In this document: positions 26,410-34,581 of the stretch, in pieces
Layout: every line of letters begins with the position of its first letter
How positions within the stretch are numbered: position 1 is the first letter of the stretch
Source: Bacillota bacterium
GTDB lineage: Bacteria > Bacillota > Clostridia > Acetivibrionales > DTU013
Length of the DNA: 64,000 bases
Assembly: GCA_023411575.1 (NCBI GenBank)
Contig: JAEYOP010000071.1
Span: forward strand, 186,001 to 250,000
Direction of reading: 5' to 3'
The notes under the pieces: generated by a model
The model's input: only the letters and a program-made list of their open reading frames with translations
Database searches by the model: none
Told to the model about the DNA's origin: nothing
Program-made: the position numbers and the translations under genes

Positions 26410-26436
26410 AAAGAGGCGCCATGTGGCGCCTCTTTT
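26410..26436. terminator. Bidirectional terminator after glyA
   Basis: AAAGAGGCGCC (26410-26420), loop ATGT, then GGCGCCTCTTT (26425-26435) and a further T. Eleven perfect pairs with A- and T-flanks suit both glyA and the convergent ABC permease. Confidence 0.88.
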
Positions 26437-26460
26437 GAGTAACTGGACAATATCCCTGCT

Positions 26461-28077
26461 TTATTGAGGCACATCCCTTTTTCTCAGTCCTATAATCCCA
26501 AGCAGGATGAATACAACGGCCGCCGCTGCAAACCAGAATACGGACGCGCTGAATTTCTCGTACGGGAGCATCGGCGTACCCGTAAAGGGCAGCATATTGT
26601 TCACCCAGTCCGGCAGGTTGAGTGCGTCGCTTATAATGACGTGAAAATACATCGCCGCGTATAAGGCCCATAGAACCGGAATGGTAGCGCGTGGGGCAAA
26701 ACCGAAGAACAAAGCCCCAATGCCGATTATCATCATGATGCCCGGCAGATATACAAGCGCGTCCAGGGATATCCGCCAGAACTGGGACATATCGTTTACA
26801 GACGCCCCGAAGGAAGCGCCGAAAGACGCCCCGCCAAGCAGCAGAAGGACAGCCGCGGAGCAGAAGGCCACGGCGATGCGTTCCAGCACGAGGCCGACAC
26901 GGGAAACCCCGCCTGCAAGCTGTGCTTCCGTCAAGCCTTTTGCCTCATCGGAACGCAATCCCGTAAAAATCTGCATCGGAAGCGCCAGACAGATCAATCC
27001 GATGAAGCTCAGGAGCAGCCCTACAAGGGCGTCAATACCGTTACCGACGCCGGAGAATAGCTTTACTCCGGAGAAGAGATCCACCATGGCTTTTACAACG
27101 GAACCGAACATGAGCCCTGCCAGCACCATGCCTATCATCCATCCGATTATGCTGCCCCTGTAAAGCCGCAGAGTGAGACCCCATGGATGACGCATGAGCG
27201 GCGTGGCGGCGGATTTTCCCTTCTTTTCCTTCAGAACGCCCGAACCGTAATCTCTGTGCGCTTCAATGAGAAATGCGATAACAAGGAGGGCTGCGGTAAG
27301 CGCTAAAAGAGGAATAATCAGCCAGCCTCTGTTTTCATCCCACGGCGCCATCTTTTCAGCCCATCCGACAGGGGATATCCAGGTCAGGGCGTTATTGCCA
27401 ATGTCTCCGGTCAGGCGCAGGGCATAGCAGGCCATAATGATTACCGAGCCGGCGCTGTTTGCGACAGTCCCGCTCGACGAAAGCTGATTCGTCAGCGCGC
27501 CGACGCCTACTCCCAACCAGCCGCACCCCATGACGGATAATCCGAATACGATAGAGCCGGTTATGCCGGCGCCTTCCGGATCCAGCCCAAGTGCGGCGCA
27601 TACGATAGCGGAACCTATGCCGGTCAGGAAGCAAAGAAAAAGGCTCACGCCGACAACGGAGGTCAGGGTTGAGTGTATTCCCAACGGCCTGGAACGGAAC
27701 AGTTCGGTACGCCCGTTCTCCTCATCGGCTCTGGCTCCATGCGTTACCTGGAATACCATACCGATTGCCAGGGTCATTGCCAGCGTCATCCATATCTTGG
27801 TCCATACTGCGCCTCCCAGAGTATTCATTGCGTTGCTCTGGCCTACCATGGCAACCATTCCGGGAGTGGAACCGATGGCGGCGAATTCGTCAAGCTTGGC
27901 CTGGGTGTCGAACTCCGCATGGTAAAAGACTCCGACATAGGCAAGCAGGAATAATAATACCGCAATCCATACCAGATACCGGACACGGTTGAGCCTCAGG
28001 GTGAAACGAATATATCTCCATACGCCGGCAAGTGCGTCGCGCGGCGAACCGGATGAAACCGAAGCGGAATCTCTCAT
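26461..28077 (-). CDS. ABC-2 type exporter permease (polyketide-antibiotic exporter-like)
   Basis: A 538-residue integral membrane protein with about twelve membrane segments in two similar halves; loop text such as FQVTHGARADEENGRTELFR and LRSDEAKGLTEAQLAGGVSR marks the two equivalent cytoplasmic regions. This double-length ABC-2 layout is typical of permeases annotated as exporters of polyketide antibiotics. It overlaps the ATPase gene by four bases, so the two form one transporter. Substrate unknown; TetR control suggests export of a toxic compound. Confidence 0.82.
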   Translation of the reverse strand: MRDSASVSSGSPRDALAGVWRYIRFTLRLNRVRYLVWIAVLLFLLAYVGVFYHAEFDTQAKLDEFAAIGSTPGMVAMVGQSNAMNTLGGAVWTKIWMTLAMTLAIGMVFQVTHGARADEENGRTELFRSRPLGIHSTLTSVVGVSLFLCFLTGIGSAIVCAALGLDPEGAGITGSIVFGLSVMGCGWLGVGVGALTNQLSSSGTVANSAGSVIIMACYALRLTGDIGNNALTWISPVGWAEKMAPWDENRGWLIIPLLALTAALLVIAFLIEAHRDYGSGVLKEKKGKSAATPLMRHPWGLTLRLYRGSIIGWMIGMVLAGLMFGSVVKAMVDLFSGVKLFSGVGNGIDALVGLLLSFIGLICLALPMQIFTGLRSDEAKGLTEAQLAGGVSRVGLVLERIAVAFCSAAVLLLLGGASFGASFGASVNDMSQFWRISLDALVYLPGIMMIIGIGALFFGFAPRATIPVLWALYAAMYFHVIISDALNLPDWVNNMLPFTGTPMLPYEKFSASVFWFAAAAVVFILLGIIGLRKRDVPQ

Positions 28078-28985
28078 TTTGCGCTCACCTTCCCATCCCC
28101 ATTCTTATAATGGCTTAAGAACAGGTCTTCGAGGCTTGGCGGATTTATGGTCAGGCCCACGGGCCCAAGAGCGGCTATTCGGGCAAGCACGGCCGCCATA
28201 GCCTCGTTATCGAGCGAGAAGGTGATATGCCCTCCTTCTTTGCGGATATCATGGATTCCATCCAACCCATTCAATTCGGAAGCCTCTTTTTTCAAGACGG
28301 CGGAAACCCGGGTGCGGGTCAGGTGGCGCAATTGGGCGAGGGTACCCGATTCAACGGTGACGCCTTCCTTGATAATGGTGATTGTGTCCGCAAGCTTTTC
28401 GACCTCCGAGAAGATATGAGAGCTCAGCAGTACGGAACGCCCTTCTTTCTTTATTTCCTGGATCGACTCCGTAAAGGCCGCTTCCATCAGCGGGTCAAGG
28501 CCGGAGGTAGGCTCATCCAATACAAGCAGCTCCGCCCTGGAAGCCAGCGCCGCCACAAGAGCGACTTTCTGGCGGTTTCCCTTGGAGTAGGTCCGGGCCT
28601 TCTTGGTAGGATCGAGGTCGAACCTTTCTATCATCTTCCTTTTGCGCTCGGGCTCCAGGCTTCCGGATAAAGAGCCAAGCACATCTATTACTTCTCCGCC
28701 GGTCAGCTTCGGCCACAGGGCGACATCGCCAGGCACATAGACTAGCCTTCGGTGCAGGGCGACGGCATCCTTCCACGGATTGCCTCCAAGCAGGGATATC
28801 CTGCCTTTATCGGCTCTGAGCAATCCGAGCAATATACGGATAGCTGTGGTTTTACCGGCTCCGTTCGGGCCGAGAAACCCCACGACCTGTCCCTCGGGTA
28901 CGAAAAAGTTGAGACCGCGCAGGGCCTGGACTTTCCCAAAACTTTTATACAAATCCCGGACCTCAATGATGTAAGACTCTGACAT
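28074..28985 (-). CDS. ABC transporter ATP-binding protein
   Basis: A 303-residue ATPase: Walker A GPNGAGKTTAIRILLGLL, signature region TYSKGNRQKVALVAALASR (a degenerate LSGGQ, here SKGNRQ), Walker B ELLVLDEPTSGLDPL and switch histidine in LLSSHIFSEVEKL. The start ATG 28985 has AAAGGGG seven bases upstream; the frame extends nine codons further without a ribosome site. It drives the overlapping permease. Confidence 0.9.
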   Translation of the reverse strand: MSESYIIEVRDLYKSFGKVQALRGLNFFVPEGQVVGFLGPNGAGKTTAIRILLGLLRADKGRISLLGGNPWKDAVALHRRLVYVPGDVALWPKLTGGEVIDVLGSLSGSLEPERKRKMIERFDLDPTKKARTYSKGNRQKVALVAALASRAELLVLDEPTSGLDPLMEAAFTESIQEIKKEGRSVLLSSHIFSEVEKLADTITIIKEGVTVESGTLAQLRHLTRTRVSAVLKKEASELNGLDGIHDIRKEGGHITFSLDNEAMAAVLARIAALGPVGLTINPPSLEDLFLSHYKNGDGKVSAK

Positions 28986-29074
28986 GATAAAACCCCTTTC
29001 CATTTTAATCATAGTCTGTTTTTAAATATATTCCGTTCAAACAGCAGCATTAAGAATACTAGTTGGTTTCGAAA

Positions 29075-29770
29075 TCAAGGCGGACTTCGTTCTCCTTGTT
29101 CTTCTTTTTTACTAAATATCTCGCACAATGCCTTCAATATGGAATCGTCTTTGAGCAACGGAGTGGTCATCGACTCGACCTGAGCAATAACGAGCTCCGG
29201 ACGCTTCCAGATGCTCCTCACAAATTTGAGAGGGTCATCCGGCTGCTCCAGAAGATACCGGAGCAGCATATAGCCTATTGTCTGCATGCTCCAAAATTCC
29301 GAGCGGGCGGACTCGTTGACCGAGGGATTGATAAGCCCTTGATCCAGTGAGACCTTCATGATCTCTTCGGTCTCAACCAACAGCTCGCTCATGAACTTAC
29401 GGGCAGCGGAGCCCCCATCGGCAAGAGATCGAAGCATGTATACGAATATCATCCCAGACTCTTCCGAAAGCTCTTCAACAGCCCCTACGGAAGCGACAGG
29501 CGAGACGACCGCCTTTACTTCGAGCTCGTGATAGCGCTTTAGAACTTCCGCATCGCACGCCTTTCGCAGGGACTGCTTGGAATGAAAGTGGTGGATGACC
29601 AGGCCGGGGGAAACACCGGAGGCGACAGCGATATTCCGGACGGAAGCTTTGCTGCCATAACGGGCAAACGCTTCAATCGCCGCATCAAATATCCTTGCTT
29701 TGGCGGTAAGGTCTTCCGGGGTGGCGGTGCGCCATATTCTTTTTTGTTTTTCATTCTCTATTGAACTCAT
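29075..29770 (-). CDS. TetR family regulator of the adjacent exporter
   Basis: A 231-residue repressor with an N-terminal TetR helix-turn-helix (AKARIFDAAIEAFARYG, RNIAVASGVSPGLVIHHFHS) and a variable ligand-binding domain. It is followed on the same strand, after 89 bases, by the ABC ATPase and permease genes, so it probably controls them and itself. The start ATG at 29770 is directly next to a perfect palindrome and has no visible ribosome binding site; the -35/-10 spacing would place transcription start at or near this ATG. Confidence 0.85.
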   Translation of the reverse strand: MSSIENEKQKRIWRTATPEDLTAKARIFDAAIEAFARYGSKASVRNIAVASGVSPGLVIHHFHSKQSLRKACDAEVLKRYHELEVKAVVSPVASVGAVEELSEESGMIFVYMLRSLADGGSAARKFMSELLVETEEIMKVSLDQGLINPSVNESARSEFWSMQTIGYMLLRYLLEQPDDPLKFVRSIWKRPELVIAQVESMTTPLLKDDSILKALCEIFSKKEEQGERSPP

Positions 29771-29806
29771 GTTTAATATATTAAACACTTGTTTAGTGCT
29801 TGTCAA
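29771..29806 (-). promoter_or_regulatory. tetR promoter with two overlapping palindromic operators
   Basis: GTTTAATATATTAAAC (29771-29786) is a perfect 16-bp palindrome touching the start codon. TAAACA-CT-TGTTTA (29782-29795) is a second inverted repeat overlapping it. On the minus strand TTGACA (29806-29801) would be the -35 and TAATAT (29783-29778) the -10, so both operators overlap the promoter. Confidence 0.7.
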
Positions 29807-29949
29807 TAGTACAATATTTCCTGCTCCGATCGGCGCAATCGCCCGCGCCAACCGAAATACGTGACCATCGGATCAAAAAACGTGACGATCCGCACCTGGA
29901 AATCATAAAAGCATCTTACTAGAATTATATATAGTTGGGTGAGGTGCTT

Positions 29950-31680
29950 ATGAAAAAACAAAAGACAGCAGTGCTTTTTTTATCCGTCCTTCTATTTTTC
30001 CACTTGTCCTTTTCCGCCTATTCGGAAGCCAATTCCCAGACCGCTTCGGCAGAAGAGCTGTCGAAAGCGCCGGCAGAGGCCATGACAAATCAACAGCCAA
30101 TATGCGGTCAGATCGATCCGGACCGCAATTTGGCGTATGTGGTCGCTTCGGACCGAGGGGAATTCTCTGTAATCGACATTCAAAATCCGGACAAACCTGT
30201 CCACATGGCGTCTCTTGAGATTTCAGACCCGGAGCCGGTTTCGTCCATGCTATTCCCGGGCGACTTTGTTTACCTGCTTTCCGGTAATTCGGTACAGGTG
30301 GTTGATGTATCAAAGCCTCTTGAACCAGTGTGGTGTAGCCAGATCGCAGTTCAGACGGATTACCCTCTGGAAGGGATAGTGATGGATGGACAACGCATCT
30401 ATTTATATAATCGCGGCAGCGTACAGGTTTTCTCGCTGGAGGACAATCCGGCTTTGCCTGTATTTGCGGGTTTCTTCGAGGTGAATGCGGAAGCAGGCAA
30501 GGAACTGACGGACATTGCAGTCCGCAATGGGGTTGTGTATGCGGCGATGGGGTCCGGAGGAGTACATATTTATTCTTTTAAAGATCCCGAACACGTTTCG
30601 GACATCGGCAGAATATCGGAAGTTCAAGGAGCCTGTGAGGATATCGCGCTGGCAGGTGAATTGGTACTGATGCGGATATCCCATTCCGATCCCGCTTTGA
30701 GTCGCATTGAAGTAATGAATGTCTCAGACTCCGCAAATCCCAAATACAAAGGAAGCATCCGGAATTACGGCATACATATGGAAGACAGTGATGCCGCCGC
30801 ATATGGGAATATGCTGGTTCTTGCGGACCATTCGAAGAGGGTCCGGTTAATCAATCCGGAAAAGAACGGGGACGGACAGGTTGGCTATATCGATGCAGCC
30901 GCAATTCCGATCTGCATCAAAATCCGGGAAGGAAGCCTGTACCTTTTGGACGAAAGCGGCGGATTCCATGTCATACAGATGGAGCCTTCCGTATTCACAC
31001 AAGCCGGAATATCCGGCACGACAGCCAGCGCGATATCCGGTACGACAACCGGCGTGAAGCCGGGCAAAAGCGAAAAAACGGCGTATATCACAATAGACGA
31101 CGGACCGTCCAGGAACAATACCACCAAAAATCTGGATACGCTAAAGAAATATGGAATAAAGGCGACCTTTTTTGTATTGCCCAGGGAACATCTGGACGAT
31201 ATATATAAAAGAATTCTGGAAGAAGGCCATGTGCTCGGAAATCATTCCAGCGTTCACGACTACAATTATCTCTATAGCTCGACGGCTAATTTTGAAAAAG
31301 ATGTGATCAAGGCCCGGGATTTCATATACAAGAAATTGGGCTATACCACGACGGTCTACCGTTTTCCCGGCGGCACCATGGGGCGCAAAAAAAGCGTCGT
31401 CGCAGAAAGGACGGAAATCCTGAAGAACCTGGGATACCGGTATTTTGACTGGGATGTTTCCACGGCCGACACAGACCCTAATCTGAGCAAATACGGAAGT
31501 GAGGAGAAAATCGTCAATCTCCTGGCGAACAACGTGATTAAAAATACAAAAGGGAAAAAGAAGCTGATCATCCTGATGCACGATTCCGCAGGAAAAGCAT
31601 ATACCGCCAAGGCCTTGCCGAAGATTATCGAGGGATTGCAGAAGCAGGGCTATGGATTCGATGTCTTGACGAATTATTAA
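29950..31680 (+). CDS. Polysaccharide deacetylase with N-terminal LVIVD/propeller-like domain
   Basis: A 576-residue exported protein: signal peptide (residues 1-25), a region of repeated beta-rich units of about 40-45 residues (examples AYVVASDRGEFSVIDIQNP and VYLLSGNSVQVVDVSKPLEP) resembling LVIVD repeats or a beta-propeller, a short linker, then a NodB domain from about residue 375. Deacetylase motifs are ITIDDGPSR (metal Asp), LGNHSSVHDYNY, YRFPGGTMG, YFDWDVSTAD and LIILMHDS, all apparently catalytic. The likely substrate is an N-acetylated wall or capsule glycan. ATG 29950 follows GAGGTG. Confidence 0.85.
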   Translation: MKKQKTAVLFLSVLLFFHLSFSAYSEANSQTASAEELSKAPAEAMTNQQPICGQIDPDRNLAYVVASDRGEFSVIDIQNPDKPVHMASLEISDPEPVSSMLFPGDFVYLLSGNSVQVVDVSKPLEPVWCSQIAVQTDYPLEGIVMDGQRIYLYNRGSVQVFSLEDNPALPVFAGFFEVNAEAGKELTDIAVRNGVVYAAMGSGGVHIYSFKDPEHVSDIGRISEVQGACEDIALAGELVLMRISHSDPALSRIEVMNVSDSANPKYKGSIRNYGIHMEDSDAAAYGNMLVLADHSKRVRLINPEKNGDGQVGYIDAAAIPICIKIREGSLYLLDESGGFHVIQMEPSVFTQAGISGTTASAISGTTTGVKPGKSEKTAYITIDDGPSRNNTTKNLDTLKKYGIKATFFVLPREHLDDIYKRILEEGHVLGNHSSVHDYNYLYSSTANFEKDVIKARDFIYKKLGYTTTVYRFPGGTMGRKKSVVAERTEILKNLGYRYFDWDVSTADTDPNLSKYGSEEKIVNLLANNVIKNTKGKKKLIILMHDSAGKAYTAKALPKIIEGLQKQGYGFDVLTNY

Positions 31681-31696
31681 GGTATATCGGTCTAAA

Positions 31697-31711
31697 GGGA
31701 GGCGAATTATT
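31697..31711 (+). promoter_or_regulatory. Ribosome binding site that selects an ATT start codon
   Basis: GGGAGG at 31697-31702 lies six bases before ATT at 31709. No ATG, GTG or TTG occurs in frame between here and 31772. Translation from ATT gives an ideal signal peptide. Confidence 0.6.
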
Positions 31712-34435
31712 TTAAAAAATACTGCTCGCACCTATCTTTCACTAATCATTCTTCTGGCACTTCTGTGCTCGGTGGGAGGACAGCCCGCGGCGGCGGCGGC
31801 GGCCGGCATTCCGGCCGGAAATGTATATGTTGACGACAAACTGCTGAATTTCAAGATCGGGGAAGCTGATAAAAACCTGATGGTTCCTGCCGACGTCATT
31901 TATCCCGCCCTGGGTGCGACCTGCAAAATGAATAGAACCGCAGGGACCTTGAACGTCAAGCTTGGCTTGAAAAGCTTTGCAATCCGTGAAAATAATTATG
32001 ATATCATGATAGGCGATAAAAGAGTTCCGATGGAGGACAAGCCTTCCTTCTCCGGCAAGCACATGATGGTTCCTCTTCGTGCCGTAGTGGAAAGCGTCGG
32101 CGGGGGAGTCAAATGGGATGGCAGTCGAAAAGCATGGCAGGTTTATACCAGGGACCGGCTGGAGAGCATGGTCGATATCATGGGAGACGGAACGACGCTA
32201 AAGAAAAAGCTTTCTTCCTATGAGAAATATTTTTCGGATGACAAGGTTGTTTTTTGGTCCGCCTTTCGTGACGGAGCCGCTATTTACCGCTCCGATAAAA
32301 ACGGGAAGAACGGGGAAAGGCTGCTGGACAGGGCTACAGAGATTATCGGACTGGACAAGGACAACATCTACTATATTGATCATTCGGAAAACAACCATCT
32401 GTACCGCATCCGCAAGGACGGAACAAAGCCGGTGAAGCTTGTGGCCGGTTCCGTGTCCGACGCGTCTCTCAAAGGGGATACCATCGAATATTACAGCCTG
32501 GAAAACGGTTTGGCGAAATGCTCGGTCCGGACAGACGGCAGCGGATACAAGCTTTTACAGGACGAGATTACGGTCATGGACGGGGATTGGACCATACAGG
32601 GAAATCAGACGCTCCAGGGAAAAAATATTCTCCTGAAAGGGGACCTCCGGATCGGCGAAGGCGCTTCGCTGACACTGGAAAACACAAGACTGGTTTTTGA
32701 TACGGGGAAGGATACCGGTTCTTTGACGAAACGAAGGCTTGAAGTAAAAAACGGAACTTTTATCCTGAAGGGCGGTACCCTCCGGTCTACAAGACAGGAC
32801 AACGGAATCGATTTTTACGCGGAAGCTTCGGAAATAAAAATTCAGGGAAGCAGGATCTCCAATATTATCGGCAATATCATGCTGGAGCGCTGCAGCAATG
32901 TGGAAATGGCGGACAATTACGTGCTGGACAGCGCCACCAGTGGATTTGTGAACAGCAACAACTGCAGCGGCGCGCTCTACACGGACAACGTCATCATTAA
33001 CAAGGACCGGGGAAGTATGTCCTGGATCACTTTCCTTTCCGGCTCCCGTGCGACGGGTCTGATCATCCGGGACAATGTCTGCGTAGACCAGGGAGAGTGC
33101 TTGTTCCTGCAGCAAGGCTCCGACGGCCTCATATCCGGGAATCTGGTTCTGGGAGACCAGTACTGGCTGGGTCTTTCACTCCGTCATGATGCCGGGAATT
33201 CCACCTACGACAATAATTTTCTTCAACAAAATTACGACGACGGATATCAAATCAATGATGTGAGCAATACCAATGCAGTGAATGCCGATACGCTGGATTC
33301 GACGACGACCTTTTCAAGAAATGTCGTGAACAATTCCGGAAGAGCTTTCCAAATGCAGAACATGAGCAATTGTGTTTTCGATTCCAACAGGGCATGGATG
33401 CAATTGTTCAATCCGCAGGACAACCGCATTGAGCTTGCCGCCGTAAGCATGCAGTATTCCCATCACAATGAAATCCTCAATAACACCTTTGAATCCTGGA
33501 ACGGGACCAGCGGCCTGCAAGCCTTCTTCTGCACGGAAAACCGGGTGGAAAACAACACGTTTTCCGGCTTCAAATACGGAATCGAATTGTGGAACAAGTC
33601 GGATGGCAACAGCATTCGGGGAAACCGCGTCGTGGATTGCGTCAGCAGCATTCTCACCAATGGATCCCAAAACAACAAGGTTTCCGGGAACGCCTTGATT
33701 TCGACAAAGAATGCAAAGATAAATGTCTATAACAGTGGCAGCAATCAATGGTCCTCCAATTATTATTCCGATCAGAGCGTGACGGGGCCGAGGAAGCTCG
33801 ATAAAGCGGGAACAGATCCTTCTCCGCTGCCGAAGCAGCCCGGGATGAAGAAAGTCCAAAGCGTCTATACAGCCAGGGCATTCGATCTGAAACGGATGAC
33901 CGATACGTACGATTTAGAGAAAAGCAGCGGCAGAATTTCTGAAAATGAGCTTTGGAAGGATAAAACGGTCCACTATGACGTCGGACATGACTTCAAGGTA
34001 CTGAAGGGCGCAACGTTGACCCTTGAAAATGTAACTTTCCTGGCTCCGGTCTTTTATAAATCCGAGCCGGAGATATATATTGAGGCGGGGGCGTCCCTGA
34101 TCCTGAAAAACAGCAGGATTGTTGCCGATCCCAAGGGAATGCCATTCTATTTCCGGGTTGAGAACGGGGCAACCTTTATCGCTGAAAACTGCACTTTTGA
34201 AAACATAAGTGAACTCAATATATGCGGCGCAAAGAGCGTGATCCGGAACTGCACCTTTACGGACTGTTTTGAAGCGTTAGCCTTGGGGATGGGGGATGAT
34301 GCCAAAATCGAAAATTGCAAAATCGTCAATTCCTTTGAGGGCATCCGTTTCTATTCCTATTCCGGTGAGAAGGCCAAAATATCCGGCATTAAGGAAACGA
34401 ATATCACCGCGAAATTCGTTGAGCCCGGTTTATAA
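31709..34435 (+). CDS. Secreted parallel beta-helix protein with copper-amine-oxidase-like stalk domain (probable ATT start)
   Basis: About 908 residues: signal peptide LKNTARTYLSLIILLALLCS, an N-terminal copper-amine-oxidase-like stalk domain (about 35-155; VPADVIYPALGATCKMN, MMVPLRAVVESVGG), a DUF5050-like segment (about 165-285; AFRDGAAIYRSDKNGKN, IYYIDHSENNHLYRI), then a long right-handed beta-helix with NosD/pectate-lyase-like Asn-rich turns. The ORF's first canonical codon is GTG 31772, inside the signal peptide, so I infer ATT 31709. It is paralogous to the gene at 40541 over the DUF5050-like and helix parts. Binding or cleaving a surface glycan is plausible; no catalytic residues are assigned. 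Confidence 0.75.
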   Translation: MLKNTARTYLSLIILLALLCSVGGQPAAAAAAGIPAGNVYVDDKLLNFKIGEADKNLMVPADVIYPALGATCKMNRTAGTLNVKLGLKSFAIRENNYDIMIGDKRVPMEDKPSFSGKHMMVPLRAVVESVGGGVKWDGSRKAWQVYTRDRLESMVDIMGDGTTLKKKLSSYEKYFSDDKVVFWSAFRDGAAIYRSDKNGKNGERLLDRATEIIGLDKDNIYYIDHSENNHLYRIRKDGTKPVKLVAGSVSDASLKGDTIEYYSLENGLAKCSVRTDGSGYKLLQDEITVMDGDWTIQGNQTLQGKNILLKGDLRIGEGASLTLENTRLVFDTGKDTGSLTKRRLEVKNGTFILKGGTLRSTRQDNGIDFYAEASEIKIQGSRISNIIGNIMLERCSNVEMADNYVLDSATSGFVNSNNCSGALYTDNVIINKDRGSMSWITFLSGSRATGLIIRDNVCVDQGECLFLQQGSDGLISGNLVLGDQYWLGLSLRHDAGNSTYDNNFLQQNYDDGYQINDVSNTNAVNADTLDSTTTFSRNVVNNSGRAFQMQNMSNCVFDSNRAWMQLFNPQDNRIELAAVSMQYSHHNEILNNTFESWNGTSGLQAFFCTENRVENNTFSGFKYGIELWNKSDGNSIRGNRVVDCVSSILTNGSQNNKVSGNALISTKNAKINVYNSGSNQWSSNYYSDQSVTGPRKLDKAGTDPSPLPKQPGMKKVQSVYTARAFDLKRMTDTYDLEKSSGRISENELWKDKTVHYDVGHDFKVLKGATLTLENVTFLAPVFYKSEPEIYIEAGASLILKNSRIVADPKGMPFYFRVENGATFIAENCTFENISELNICGAKSVIRNCTFTDCFEALALGMGDDAKIENCKIVNSFEGIRFYSYSGEKAKISGIKETNITAKFVEPGL

Positions 34436-34518
34436 GCATCCCTTCGACCTTGAAGAGGAAAGCGTATCTCTATTATTTGGCAATGCCGAGTGATATAGTA
34501 TATTTATTCTGTTATATG

Positions 34519-34548
34519 TTGCAAGAAAGATTTTGCATTATCTATTAT
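34519..34548 (+). promoter_or_regulatory. Possible promoter of the HstK-like kinase gene
   Basis: TTGCAA (34519-34524) and TATTAT (34543-34548) are 18 bases apart in a markedly AT-rich gap. Match is moderate. Confidence 0.35.
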
Positions 34549-34581
34549 ATTGAATTTTTCAACATGTGAGGTACAGGCCGT

